A DNA stretch of 64,000 nucleotides from Druceiella hillmani (taxonomy: Eukaryota; Arthropoda; Insecta; Lepidoptera; Hepialidae), in assembly GCA_039881145.1 (NCBI GenBank), contig JAYKKI010000015.1:27679501-27743500 (forward strand). The letters run 5' to 3'. Both the position numbers and the translations under genes were made by a program. Below, piece after piece: positions 51,096 to 64,000 of this stretch (position 1 is its first letter; each line of letters opens with the position of its first letter). The notes under the pieces are model-generated. The model ran no database searches. It worked only from the letters and a program-made list of their open reading frames with translations, and was not told where the DNA came from.

Positions 51096-53779
51096 TTTGA
51101 ACTTTGAATAATTATTTGATACTCGGGCTTTACATTGACGTATCCATTGTACGCAGCGCTTTTGGAAGAAATATATGTGATAGACACGATTGTATGCTGG
51201 TGATTGTACGTTTAATTCAGTGTAAATAAATATATTAAATTGGTTATACCTCTTATACTTGATCCTATATATTTGAAAGGACGAAATTAATATCATAATA
51301 AAGACAGTTTACCGTCGTTGATATGAATCTAATTACATGTCATTTCTAAGCAATATTATTTCGTGTACTAAAACATTAAATTTTTCTTATTTTACTGATT
51401 TTTCGCGCGTCTGACGTTAGACATGAACAACAAATTATTTTATCACATATATTTTTCGTCAATTCACTTTTTTAATTTTGACGTTAAATTGATTTGATAA
51501 GATATTTTGTTTTTGTATACATACCTACGAGGCAATACCACAATAGGGCCGCGAGTTTTTTTTTCAAGTCTCGTTATTATTTTTATTTATATTATTTATT
51601 TAATTAAAATTAAATGTAACCAATGAGAATATGTCTATTCTTTCTAATTCAGTATTGATAGCTGATTTCCTTTTATATATGACTCTTATAATTTCTTAAC
51701 TTTATATATTCCAAAATCAAGTAGAAAAATAAAAAAAATATCTATTTTTCTAATACATATTTAATGAAACTTGATATCATATTTGATCTTTTATTACAAA
51801 TCCCTGATATTCTTTTTTTATTAGAATTATACAGTAATTCTTTAAAGTCGGTTTTGACCGATCGTTTGTTATTTCTTTTCCTATATTACTATTAAAATAT
51901 TTAATATAGTAATTTAAATTATTATTAATTTAGTTTAGTTCCATTTTTAATTCGAACATCACATATATTAGATAAAAAACAGGATAACGGTATGCTGTTG
52001 AAAATACATACAAGGGCACGTGCAATTCATACGAGCAGTACTTCACCGGGAATTTTGAATGTTTTGTTTAATCTACACAGGAGTTAAAGTAAATTAAGGT
52101 CTTTTCAGGTTTCAGTATGGTGTTCTGAAAAATACTTTTCACAATTATTTGTTAACTATGTTCTATATGGCATGCCCGCCCCTAATTTTTCACAGATAAT
52201 TTTCAGTATCAAATTTCTATTTACTCTAGTTAGCTTCAGATTTTAATATCGTATTGTATTTTCACTTTACATCTTTATTTGAATTCAAACAACACTATCC
52301 TCATGATGTTTTATAAACTTTCAGCACTGTAGACCTCTAAATATGAAGACAAATAAAACTAATCTATCATACTTTTGCAGATTTCATAAATGTAATGTGC
52401 AATTTTTTTTGTGTATGATGAGTTTTTCCAATAATTTTCTTCATCTTAGATAGATTATTAGATAATTACTCTGAATAATTAAGGTAAATTCATATATAGC
52501 AGAATCTGAGCATGTCGAAGCAAAGTGCGAGTAAGCTATATCAGTATGATTAAAGTTATCTAAAATTGATGTGTCGATTTTATATATTAAATCGTTTCGA
52601 GTGGAACTTTGCAATCTGTAGCACTCGAAATACCTAACTTCAGGAATAAAACCAAATAGATGATCCACCACAGATTCATTTGAAATTAAAAGAAATCCCG
52701 TTAAATCTATGTTTCAGTAGATAAAAGAGATAAAAGAGTTTGTTGAGAATCAGATCTCACGTAGATATATTATTTTTCGGTCACATAGCAATAGAAGTAC
52801 GGTTTAATTAACATCACGATCATTTAGAAAAAGTTTTTGGAAAAGTTTTTCGGACTGACAATCCGAATTTAAGCTATTTGGTTCGAAATAGCGCGTTTAC
52901 GTGCTACGAAGAAATAAGTTACAGGATTGCATTGCGCCAACAGTGGCGATTTGTGTATAGTATAAAATGCTTTCGTTTAGTAAAAATAGAGAGATATAAT
53001 AAATATTTTACAACAAAATTTTATTCATATGTCTTTCATATCTTGTACCTATTGATACCGTTAATAGATCAAAATTAAGCACAAGTTTATTGGAGGTAAA
53101 ACAAACAGAGCGTATACCTCAATTGTCGGATTTAAATTTCATTAACTTTCTGAGAAGAGTTGGATAGAAAAGTTGTAGATTGTTGTCTGTTATGGAAAGC
53201 AGAGATATGAAACAGTTTACAAAATAGCTGGAACAATGTTTGAATATAAACCGTGAGTATGAATACATATGATAACGCTTTTAAAAAGTGATTGAGGGCA
53301 AAGGTGAATTTTCTGATGAAATGGGAATTTAGCGCAATTGGGTTTACTATAATTATTTGTAAATATTTTGTTTATTTGTAAAATTTTATTTCTAATTCTG
53401 AAACTCGATTAACTTGAAATGGATCTAGGTGTTGTAAACTTCGTTTGTTAATGTTCACTATCAATACGGCAACCTTTTGGTTTCTTCCGTAAAATTCGCA
53501 TAACGGAATGTTTCTTGATCGATATATACATTTTGATACTTTTGTTAATGCTTAATGGAAAAGTTTGGTTTCTGGTTAATTCATCTATTTAATCGCGACA
53601 TTTATTCTTAACAGACAATCGATAATTCGTGCAACACTGAGATTGAATAGCTTTAATTTGACAATACAGTCGACTTATCAAAACAACCAGACAACGAAAA
53701 ATAATACAACTAGTTGTTAGTAATACAAACAGTGTTACTAACCAGCATTAAGACGAAATCAATATTAGACGCGGTACGC
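51096..53779. other. AT-rich non-coding stretch
   Basis: No gene or clear repeat. Confidence 0.4.
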
Positions 53780-54250
53780 AAACCTGAAGCCGTTACGAGA
53801 AGGGTAAGGTAACCTTTCTCGCAAAAGCGAAACGCCACACGAAACCCTCGTAAACCGCGACTTTGCGTCACGAAGAACTTTAATAGAAGTAATCAAATAA
53901 TACAATCGCAACAAATCAATATTTCGATAATTTTTCCATCAGAGAGCGCGGCCCGTCCTACGGCGGCCACGATTCGCGAGTGATGAAACCAAACAATGGA
54001 TGAAAGTAAAATGTGGCACAACACACCTAGCGCACTATTAAACCGCCGTTTAGTGTTGCGACAGCGCTCGTGTAATACCTAATCAAGGAGATTAGTAACG
54101 TTGCTTGCGAAAGGTAATTGAATTAAAGTAAGGTCCGTGCTATAATTTGTTAGGCAAAGAGGCTGTTAGATAATTGAAGAGGAAAGCGGCTGTGCGGTTG
54201 TGCGAGATCGATTGTAACTTGTTCATTCATTGACATGACCGCAAGTTAAG
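53780..54250. other. GC-richer island
   Basis: CpG-rich blocks at 53780-53875, 53940-53985 and 54035-54075 alternate with ATTA-type sequence. The block from 53940 to 54110 has the dense, balanced look of a conserved element. No coding frame stands out. Confidence 0.32.
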
Positions 54251-57200
54251 TTTAGAGCTGTAAGCGGAGCATCAATTGAATTAGAGCTAGAATTATATAT
54301 CTTATATGTAATATGAAGTGAATCGTATGAAAGAAATAATTTTCAAATATTAAAGCTTATTATAGGTACAGGTATGTTATTTACCTACAGAGTTGTGCTA
54401 ATTGTAAGATTGAATAAAGGAAATCGGCAAACTTCTGTGTGGTATTGGACACGAGGCTACAAAAATAAAAAACAAAGTCGAATATAGAGAAAATAAAAAA
54501 AAGCCCCTTAAAAGCTTTATTTAAATCGTTAATCCGACAAATGACAAGTTTTGTATTATTTTATGAAAAATCAGGTTATTTTTCATAATAATTTGTAAAT
54601 AGCATTTTTATCGAACTCTTCGAACGAACAAAATGAAATAAAGTGCAGATCATATCACGTTGCATCTTCCATACTTAGAAGTAACATATTAATCCACTCG
54701 CCTATGCAACAGAGTTGTCAAAAAAAAGTCACGTAAAAGTAACGTAATATTCCTAGGGTGAAAAAGACATTCCTTTCAATGACAACAGATAGAATGCAAT
54801 GTTTATTAACACTTTATTTTAAATTATATTAGGCAACAATTATTTTTAAATCATTTATAAAAACTGCTAACATGCTTCGCTAAATGTGTATTATTTTTAT
54901 TTCGTATTAACAATCTTTACATTTTAAAATCTCTTATGAATAGAGCTTACCTTGATCTGGATTATTTTCACAAATTGTATTTTATTTTTTATCCTTTCCT
55001 AATTGTCAGCGTCTTTTATTGTCTTCCTAATTTCCAAAATTGTTTGGTTTTTATAGTATAAAAATATCAGTTTCTTTTTAAATATATACTATCTGATAAC
55101 ACCCATTTTTGCTTGTCTCCTTTTTACAAGTTTTTTAATTATTCACTTTATTGCATTTCGAAATAAAAATAAACATAAAGGTAAGTCTTTCTAATCTTCG
55201 GTGCAATATATCGTCGTATAATCAATAACTACACTACGAAGAAGAATGTTACGAAGGTGCTAGATTAAAATTTATTCGTTTTGTCACTTAAGCCAATTTC
55301 TTAAAATAAATTTAACAAATGAGCTAATATTAACGTATCTTTTAATTGTATATTATATTATATGAAAAAAAAATAATAAAATACATACTAGCATACAGGT
55401 TATAAAACAATGTGTAACAAAATATTAAATTAGCTTTGCTTATAGATTAAAAGAATAATTAGTACGTGAAATTAATAGGTGCTTCAATTCAAAATTATCT
55501 AGGAAATTACATTTTCGGTAAAACGGTGTCTTTATTCTGCAATAAAAATGACCTGTCGATGTTTAGAAGTTGCTTTGTTTTAACCGTGATTTTATGTTTG
55601 CATTTACAGATACCCCGGGTTATCTTTTTCGTTACGAATATGTTCTTATCGTTCCGCATAATTTACTTGAAATGTATCGATAAATGCTTCTATGTATCGA
55701 TAAATGCTTCGATGTTATTTATTAAATAATTTTAATCTTTAAATAAATAATAAACTCGGATTAAAAGCAGCACTTTAAATTAATGTTTAATTTTATATAA
55801 AATCAATACTCTGACATATATTACGCAATATAATTTATAATACATATAATAAAACAACTAATTTATCCTAATTAATAAAAAGAAGGGGCACACAGATACA
55901 GATGTTATTTATTACATAATTTTAAACAAAATTACGTATAAATTATAAATTCCCAATATATATTTCTAATTAATATTTTGCTATTAAAGCTTACCCTTAG
56001 AATAATATTTTGGACCCTTCTACAATAATTTTTTTAAGAAAAAACGGTTAAACAAAAACAGTTATAATTACTACAGTATGCCTTAGCAAAAATTATTTTA
56101 ACCTGAATGTACCTCACTTCCATATAAACTTGATGAACTTTATAACGCCAAACCTTTCAAAACGTGACAGTTCAAACGTTACTTATGTTTTGAAATATCA
56201 CTCAGTCAATTAAATTCTGCCTTGTCGGGACGTTGGAACGTAATCGAAAACTTACTGGGTGTTTGCTTTAAGTTCATTATTCAGACTGAACATTTCTTTA
56301 CGCTACCGGTAAATGTACTAAAACATATGGTGTTTGTGGCAGGGTCGGTTTTTCAAAATTATATGGACGTCAGTAGTCTTCAGCGTAGTCATGAACCGAA
56401 TTCTTTAACCTTATTACAGGTAGTGTTAAATTGGATTCACTATACCGATGTTTATTATTCTATTATTATACGGTTTTCTGATCTTCTGAGCTATGTTCAT
56501 TTAATGAAAAAAATTGTCAATAATACACTAGGTTTTTATATTTTATGACATCATCTTTTTTTATTTCCTATTTCATTATTTTTTATTCAATTTAATTTAT
56601 AACTGATCACAATTCTTCCATTTTCCTCACGAAATTATTTCATACTATACATTTTACTTAATCGCTAAGTCGTGTTATCACAAGTGCGAATCTACGATTT
56701 GTAATTGGAACAGAAAATTTACTATGTATTTATTGTATGCAACTTACTTGTCCTAATTTTCCTGTTGTTCCGTAATTGTAACAATATTTTAAAAATTAAA
56801 CATGTAAATAAATGAATATTGTATAAATGAATGAACCGATGACACGTGCAATACTTGAATAGAGTATATTCTAGTCCGATGACCATTTTCAACTGATTCA
56901 ATGATGTAGGACCGGAAGTTAGACACGAACTCGGTAATGAAACAACGTATCCTAACTGTGTTTAGGTTTCTAATTGTTGTATACGCATTGGCCTATTTAG
57001 GATCACAAAACTTTGGGTTTGGGCAACCATACATAGCTTTAAGAATCAAAGCAACCATACGTAGCTTTTAGACTTTAGATAGAAGAATTGGATTGTACCA
57101 TGCTTACTAGACACCTTGCAATACTGATGCATTAGCAGAGATGGAGAGGATGAGCACTCAGTTGCCCACAGACACAGAATTAAGAAGAGACACCTCAATC

Positions 57201-59310
57201 TAATCAACTATGCTGCTCTGCTGTAATTTTTTTAAAAATAAAGTTTTAGTATTTGTAAAAGTAGTTCTAAACATAATATAAAGCAAATTCAAAAAAATAC
57301 TAAAAATAGACTAAAAAATTAAAAATAAATTAACAGTTTATAAAAATAAAAAGATCTTTCACGAATACTGCACTACGTTTTTATAGTCAAATGAGTATAA
57401 TCAGTAACAAACATGGCTTGCACTAAAGTCCTTACTGAGAAGACAGAACAAAATGTTGGTTAATTATTTTTTCGCTTTTTAGTGCAGTATTTAAGAAAGC
57501 ATGTTTTCTTTTTCAAACTATTAATTTATTTATTACGGAACCTTCGAAACGATAATGCATTAAATTAGCTGTATCCTATTTATTAAGAAAATTATGTAAG
57601 CCTCCTCTACCACTTACATGGGACATTCTTTGTGGCAAATAATAATGTTTAATAATTAAAAAAATTAAATAAGAATAATACAGCACTTATCCTTCATAGC
57701 TTTATATAGTGTTTGCGAGGAAGGCAGTGTAAATTGTGAATAGATATAACAATGTTTAAATTGTTGCAATACGTTCGCCCCAAAATGTTGATTATCTAAA
57801 CATCTGCTTTATAGTTAAATTTACAGCTAATAAATACAATCTGTACAATATTCATGGGGATATCATACAAATGACATTATAGTCAGAGTATGCATAACCA
57901 TAAATCACACATCTTAATAATATTCGTATGTGCTTCCCAAGGTACGGTAAGTTGTTCGTCGTGACTGTTGTCACTAGATAATATTGTTATAAAAAATCTA
58001 GTTCAAGAATGGTCTGGTTTCCCTTGTGGATTACTAGTCAGATGGCTGGTCAGATGGCAGTCGCTCGTATAAAAACTAGGATTCTAACCAAATCTCTTGG
58101 ATTAAATAGCAGACCTCGATTAAAACATACGAAATAACGGTAAGACGAATTAAGTTCATCATTAATATTATGCAATAAAATATTACAAACTTTAAATTAA
58201 TCCGGGTATTTTAACGCATAATAGTAGAACACGTTACACGCACGTCTCTCGCTTTCTATTTAAGTACAATTTATCATAATTTCAAATCTGATAATATTTA
58301 TTGATGGATGCCTAAATGAAATTCCTTGAATTATCTTTTACCATCGAGTTGACACTGAAATTTCTGTCATATTATCTCGAAGTCTAAGGGACTGCGTATG
58401 ATGCTCTTGAAATTAACCTAGGATGACGTTCACATTCAGTTTTTATTCCTAATTATTATGAAATGTAATTTGTACACTTACTTTCATCGTAAGAATTTTA
58501 TTTCTTTTTCAGTGTACTGTAGGTGAAGATGAGTAACTTTTTAGATATAAAATATATCGTAAATAATTTAAAATAAATGTTCAAATTTTGAAGTACGAGA
58601 AAGTTAATATCTAGTTCACTAGTTACGAGGACTTATTAGGAATTGAACAATGAAGACATGATTTATCTCTTTGATCAATCACCTCTTTGAATAGCATATG
58701 TACTCTTTCGAATTGTTTAAGATCCTTTAAATGATATGACAGTTTTGAATGTGTAACAGTAAATAACGAAGCGATGAACAGATGCAAGCATTTAACTGCA
58801 ATTTTATCCTTTTTATTTTATCGATACGAACTATTGCTGAGGCAAATATAATAGATTCAAATCATAATAGATTCTGTGACCTTGCATTCACTTACCTAGC
58901 GTTTACGCTGCCTTCTTTGCAAAAATGTATAATTTATGTATTTATAATGATCTTTTATGTGTATTTTCTGTACAGATGATGTATATACCTACAGCTTTCG
59001 AATGAAAAGCTGCCCTAATAGTAATAATAATGTTATAACAGGAAAAAATAGCCTATTTAGGAATATTTTAAAGTAGTAACAGTTTAAGCATGGTTATTTA
59101 AACAGTTACGTTAATTTTTAATCTCGCACGTAAAGTACAATTAAAATAGCATTTATAAATCATGCAATTCTAGGAAACAGGTAATGATTAAGAATTAGTC
59201 AGTTGAACGTAACAACGATTTCGCCAATTCCCTGTGAGCGCAATATAAAAAAAACAGTCATTAGATCACCTTCGGACATAGAAGCGTATTTACAGCAAAA
59301 TATCCACTAA
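54251..59310. other. Long AT-rich non-coding stretch
   Basis: About 5 kb without a supported feature. There is a short direct repeat CAACCATAC...TAGCTTT near 57026-57068, a 20-bp tandem TATGTATCGATAAATGCTTC pair at about 55671-55710, and TACTGCACTA/TAGTGCAGTA inverted at 57366 and 57480. The 108-residue frame at 56222-56548 lacks any domain. Confidence 0.4.
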
Positions 59311-59319
59311 GTACGTGCA

Positions 59320-59640
59320 GCTAATTATTCATAACGAAACATAACACCGTTGTCACGAAAGTGTGGGAACGCGCAAAGTTGCCGGCTACTGTGGAGCGCG
59401 CAGCCGTTGCTCGGCAGCCGCGAGAATACTTTGTAAAGTACAAGGTCATATTCATTAATTACTCGTGACAACAGTCATTACTCCACAATGACACACGCTA
59501 GGATTTGTCCGCCTTCACAAATCGGTTTTGGCTACTGAATTGTGTAAAGTGCTGAACATACCGGAGGAGAGGTCCGGTTGGTTCCGTTTCGAATTTGCTA
59601 TTGCACACAAGAAAGGCGCAAGTCAATTTATAGCTTCAGC
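59320..59640. other. GC-rich island
   Basis: CpG-rich core at 59365-59425 flanked by CTAATTATTCATAACG and TTCATTAATTACTCGTGAC homeodomain-type motifs, then a second balanced block to about 59610. No exon called. A good candidate enhancer or insulator by composition. Confidence 0.33.
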
Positions 59641-59684
59641 AGTAATTATCAGTGCTTTAATTGATATAGAGTTTCTTAGCTTAA

Positions 59685-59960
59685 ATGGAAAAACGAAACC
59701 CTTATAGGATCATTTACGTGTCTGTAGTATGTCCGTCACAGCCGTTCTTCTCAAAATTTCTTGACATAGAAAGTTGGCACATAAATAAAAGATATTAATC
59801 TGTATTTTTAAACTTAAAAATAGTCTTGAAAAATTTTTATAATTTTAATATTTTTGGAAATTTTTAATATTTTTTGAAATTATAGAGGGGGCAAATTAAA
59901 TACTTGAGAAAACGTTTAATTCGGTCACGGGTGTTGTTAGAGAGGGCTAGTTATAAGATC
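59685..59960 (+). repeat. Degenerate dispersed repeat, third copy
   Basis: AAAAACGAAACCCTTATAGG then ATCATTTACGTGTCTG and GTCCGTCACAGCC (about 59690-59745), the best preserved start of this family in the window. TCTCGGAAACC...GAAACTTGAAATTTATGG near 60222-60262 may be a further related piece. Confidence 0.5.
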
Positions 59961-61360
59961 TCAAATTTTTTTTTAACTTCAGTTGTTATACTTTAGACAT
60001 ATACTTAAAAAAATTTGCAAAAAAATGTGTTCTCCTTTCTTATTTCCAAATTACTCAACCTCTGATTACGAGAAACTATAGGCTTTTAAAAAGCCCTTGC
60101 AAAGGTTGTAGTAAAACTATCGATTCTAGACGTCATATTTTTTAAAATATTTTCCATATTTTTATGCCTACGAAAGATATCGTAGGCAATAAATTCATAT
60201 TTTTCTATTTTTAAAGTCGATTTTCTCGGAAACCATGCAAGCTAGAAACTTGAAATTTATGGTGTAGTAATACTTATTATTAACCCACATATTTTACATG
60301 AGTTTTTTAAAATATAAAAAATATTTTTTTCTCACTTTTTATAAAATGTGGAGTAAGGTTGAGAGTGGCCTGTTATTAGGAACATAACTTTTAAACACAA
60401 AAAAATATCCATATTTTAAATTCTTCTTTAAAAAGATATTTTAAAAAATATAGCAACCTTATTACTTAAAATATTAAGCCAAAAATCATGAAAAAACAGG
60501 GTTAGCAAAATCTGACTAGAAGATCATAGGGGAACTGTAGTGATTATCCTAGATCTTATAACTTTTTAAATATGCACTATGTTTTTAAGTCTGTGAAATA
60601 TATAGTACATAATACGTTGTAATATATTTACGTTGTGAAAAATATTTGTAAATAGTTTAACAAAAACAGTATGATTGAATGTCCATAAATGTGGAAACGT
60701 GTACGAAGCTCTTGTTGATCGAGTTCTATTCATCATTGAGAGATTATTTTTAAATTTTTGCATCATGAAATTAATAATTAGTTTCATTTGTACTTATATG
60801 CATTATGAAAATTCAATTTCATGCAAATTCAGACGACAATCTGAATTTTAATTTTGTGATCCAATCTTTAATTAAATCTTTAGTAAAAGCTATAGAGAAA
60901 ATGCAAATTCTTTACAACTCCACTCTATTAATGAATTAAATTAAATTCAATGAAAATATGTACAGCATTAATTAAAATTAATTAAAAAAAGAAAATGTCA
61001 AATAATATCTTAATTTTGCTTTAAAATACTTACCCAAATTCCACCCCTTTTAACGGAATATGCCAAAAACAGTTTGCCTCCGCTTTAGATTAATATTCTA
61101 ATTTGTCACATATAAATTTTAACATTAAGATAATTAAACGTGCAAAATTATATAAACTGTGAGGCTGTGACAGACAGACGGACGGACGGACGTGACAATT
61201 GAAAAGGTAAAGACAACTCTAAGATGTCCTCACTGCGTAACCCTATAAATTTATATTTAGTGCTAAATTTCAGTGTTCAACCGGTAAATGAAAAAAGGAC
61301 ATTCAAATTTCAGCGAATGACTTAGAACTAAGAACTTATTACAGATACTATCAGGGAATT
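59961..61360. other. AT-rich non-coding stretch with inverted repeat core
   Basis: The complement of GTCCGTCTGTCTGTCACAGCC-type sequence occurs at about 61163-61191, possibly a minus-strand copy of the same dispersed repeat. A short tandem GACG run is part of it. No gene. Confidence 0.35.
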
Positions 61361-61369
61361 GAAATGTCA

Positions 61370-61560
61370 TTAAGACAGTGTGGCTGCGCCGACCCACGGC
61401 CACCGGTGTATCACCACGCTTACGGCGATTATTGTTTTTTGAATCACTTCACTCAAGTGAGCGAGTGTTTGGTCTCTTAATGATGATCGCCGAGTACTTT
61501 GTTAAAAAATATGGAAGTCATTAGTCACTGTGTAGGCATTGTTTGGATTCGAGTCGTGTG
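61370..61560. other. GC-richer island
   Basis: Block with GTGGCTGCGCCGACC and CCACCGGTG near 61380-61410, then CACTTCACTCAAGTGAGCG (61446-61464, containing the Nkx-type core TCAAGTG) and TCTTAATGATGATCGCC. Reads like a conserved regulatory element. No exon seen. Confidence 0.32.
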
Positions 61561-62680
61561 GTTTAATTAAGAATGATTATGGGAAAATTATTGAAGGTAA
61601 CTCTGTGTTTGTTATAGTCGTCATTTTGGTTAATTCAATATTTATTTTGTAGTTCGTAATTTTGTGAGTGCACGATGATTGCTCTCGTATTATTTTAGAG
61701 TTAAAATAATATTTAATGTGCGCTTGCGCGATTGGAGATTAGAATATAATTAGGCGAGAGGTTAAGCTATCCACAAATGTGACATTACGTAGGACATAAA
61801 GTCCATTTATGAGGCAAAGTTTACTCGGTATTTTAAGTATTAGCATAAGTAGTTTTATGACAATTATTATTTTTTTAAGTTTGAATGTGAGAAACTTCTG
61901 TTATGGTTTTAAATATTTGTCGATTCCCATTTTCAAATGTAATAAAGCGTTAAAATTATGTTTGATCACATGTAGTAAACGATTGACATATTTGTTCCAA
62001 TGATGGAATACATTTGAACAAAAATCTAAAAATAATTGTACATACCGTGAATGTTTGCGTGGCTTAATTTAGCTCCGTATCTGAGAATTTCATATGCTTG
62101 CCTAATTTCGATTTTATATCTAATTTCGTTCTTTTCAACATTTCTTTTTATATAACAATAATTTAGTTGGACTAAGTATCTTATACTCGATAACTGTTCA
62201 TAATTCCAAAAAATATTAAATTTTTGGAGACATTTTTTCCGAAATTTAGGAAAGAAATCGGGAGAGATATATGGAAGACTTCCGAAGTTTAAGAGAGGAT
62301 AAAAGAGAAAAAGGCCTTCAAATTTGCTAACACAAAAAGGAAGAGATAAAAATTCTAAGAATATTATCTTCTAGAAATTAAATGTGTCCAATTCAAATCA
62401 GCAAAACTATTGCACTGATGAAAGGAAGTTAAGATATGAGGGTTATGAATAAAATTTGTTATTATAAATAACGATTGCAATAAATTGAATCATTAATGTG
62501 TTTTAAAGTTATATGACGATTTCTCAGCTTCGTAATAATAACCGCTGTCATCCATTTATATAAATAATCACATTCACAATTAATTTAATTGTTAGAATTA
62601 CATTTCGAAGACTCGTGATTATTTTATATAAAGTTAACGAAGGTTAAAGCAAAATTCTCCATATATCTTACCCCGACAAA
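61561..62680. other. AT-rich non-coding stretch
   Basis: Nothing supported. Confidence 0.4.
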
Positions 62681-62683
62681 ATA

Positions 62684-62970
62684 TCAAACCAAGACTTGCT
62701 GGATCGATGCGCGGAGTTTTCCATTGAGTACCGCAAATGGAACTAGTTTAGCCATACGCTCAAAAGGGAATATGCCCATATCATCAAACAGGCTTGGATT
62801 GAAAGCCTCGAGGAAAGAGGAAACGTTGCCGTTCGAAGCAGACCAGGTATTAGATTGGGCTGGTGAAACTGATGAGCATCGGCAAGACCTAGAATGAAGC
62901 AATTCGTGATGCACAATACTTTCAGCGTGGCGAAACACCGGTGAAGTCCTTCGCTCTACCAAGAGGACAT
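62684..62970. other. Balanced-composition block, unidentified
   Basis: A 92-residue frame on the minus strand (start at 62962) and readable plus-strand frames (with AHIIKQAWIESLEERGNVAV) both stay open here, and composition is clearly less AT-rich than around it. The edges are abrupt. It could be a decayed transposon piece or an exon. I recognise no domain in either strand. Confidence 0.3.
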
Positions 62971-64000
62971 AGCATATGAAAAGAAGAATGTTAAATTTAA
63001 GGATATTAAGAGCGATAATTTTTTTTAAATCAACTAAACTTAAAGATAATGCATTCTAAATGTACGTTTTCCATTTAACAAAATAGTATTTGAAATCCTA
63101 TGTGAATGTGGAGTTCAAAAAACGACTAACTTCAATTTGAAACAATATAGAAACACTTTGTATTCAATATTTTATGTTTTGTATCTATTTATCATTAAGC
63201 ACATACAACTGAATGGATGTACAATTTTGTTAATAAAATGTTACTCACTTTTAACGATAATGAAGCCTTGTTTTCATTTTTAGTTCATCGATCATTTTAC
63301 TGGGAAAAACAAATAATACATATTGGGAAACTATGCCAGAAATCTTTAAATGATATAAACTCAACTTCTAATCATACTTTTTTTAAATTCCGGGACTTCG
63401 TATGCTTGGATCAAAGAAAATGTGATGGAGTTATAAAAAACAATTTTCTTGTAAGCTTTAGCGTTAGTATGAAAATTTTACGGAGCATGGCGGGATGTAT
63501 GAAAAATTTGACGATGATCATTTGAGAAATTGATGTGTGAAAGAGAGCTAAGGAAATAAACAGACTCGCTTTTGTATTTATTATATTAAAGCTAGTAATA
63601 ATTTACAACATAAATAAATACAAAATCTAAGAAATTTTTGTTACTGATTTACTGGAAAACTTTCCCGAAATTTATTCGTATTTAGCAATACCGATCATTA
63701 AAAAAATAGTACTGTTTTTTTCCAACTGAAACAAAATAAGGTAACTTTTATACTCGTGTCTTGATAGCATCACCATAGAGTACAACTTAGTACTCTTTCA
63801 TGCACAGCAATCGAAACGAAACTCTATACCTAAAACAATATATCAGTTTAAGAGGTTATGCAATACTAGCTATTACATTACGTTATAGTAGTTGTGATAG
63901 ATCTTTAATTTATCCATTATCTTCGAAAACTACCAAAATGACCCCGGCAGTTCTTTTGTCGTTCGTCGTTCTTTATTCGACTACGCGAAGCAAAATCCCT
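62971..64000. other. AT-rich non-coding stretch
   Basis: No supported gene. The 102-residue frame at 63217-63525 has no domain and AT-driven composition. Confidence 0.4.

Overview
The window is AT-rich animal DNA, most likely from an insect. The evidence is many long (TA)n microsatellites, decayed mariner and pogo DNA transposons, two non-LTR retrotransposon 3' ends and Penelope-like retroelements with GIY-YIG endonucleases. No host protein-coding gene, tRNA, rRNA or recognisable microRNA could be supported. The 60-140 residue open frames are chance frames in AT-rich DNA, translations of TA repeats, or pieces of transposons. The window reads as an intergenic or intronic gene desert. I cannot name the order: some repeat types resemble those of moths, but this is not diagnostic.

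Layout. From 0 to 13 kb there is repeat-poor AT-rich DNA with TA microsatellites (1.4, 5.6 and 10.9 kb) and small tandem repeats. A dead mariner lies at 13.3-14.1 kb. Islands of GC-richer, CpG-containing DNA (9.6, 15.0-15.5, 16.7-17.3, 19.6, 35.1, 37.5, 41.7, 42.6-43.0, 47.8, 50.9, 54, 59.4 and 61.4 kb) stand out from the background. They look like regulatory elements or buried exons, but this rests on composition alone. A transposon nest fills 25.6-33.1 kb: minisatellite, degenerate TTGGG array, 40-bp-arm hairpin, dead mariner, LINE 3' end, a Penelope-like element on the minus strand with direct pLTRs, a 5'-truncated Penelope-like copy on the plus strand head-to-head with it, and a second LINE 3' end. 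A dead pogo/Tigger transposase lies at 39.45-40.83 kb on the minus strand. A nearly identical palindromic/tandem array is at 43.37-45.33 kb.

Most interesting is a repeat of about 60-110 bp present five times (17.9, 23.1, 29.1, 31.3 and 32.2 kb). It folds by eye as a type I hammerhead self-cleaving ribozyme. It sits in the pLTRs of the Penelope-like elements and also occurs as two solo mini-copies, one flanked by a perfect 12-bp target-site duplication. The two solo copies keep all conserved core bases, while the three copies attached to coding remnants carry core or stem lesions. Both solo copies begin at the first base of ribozyme stem I.
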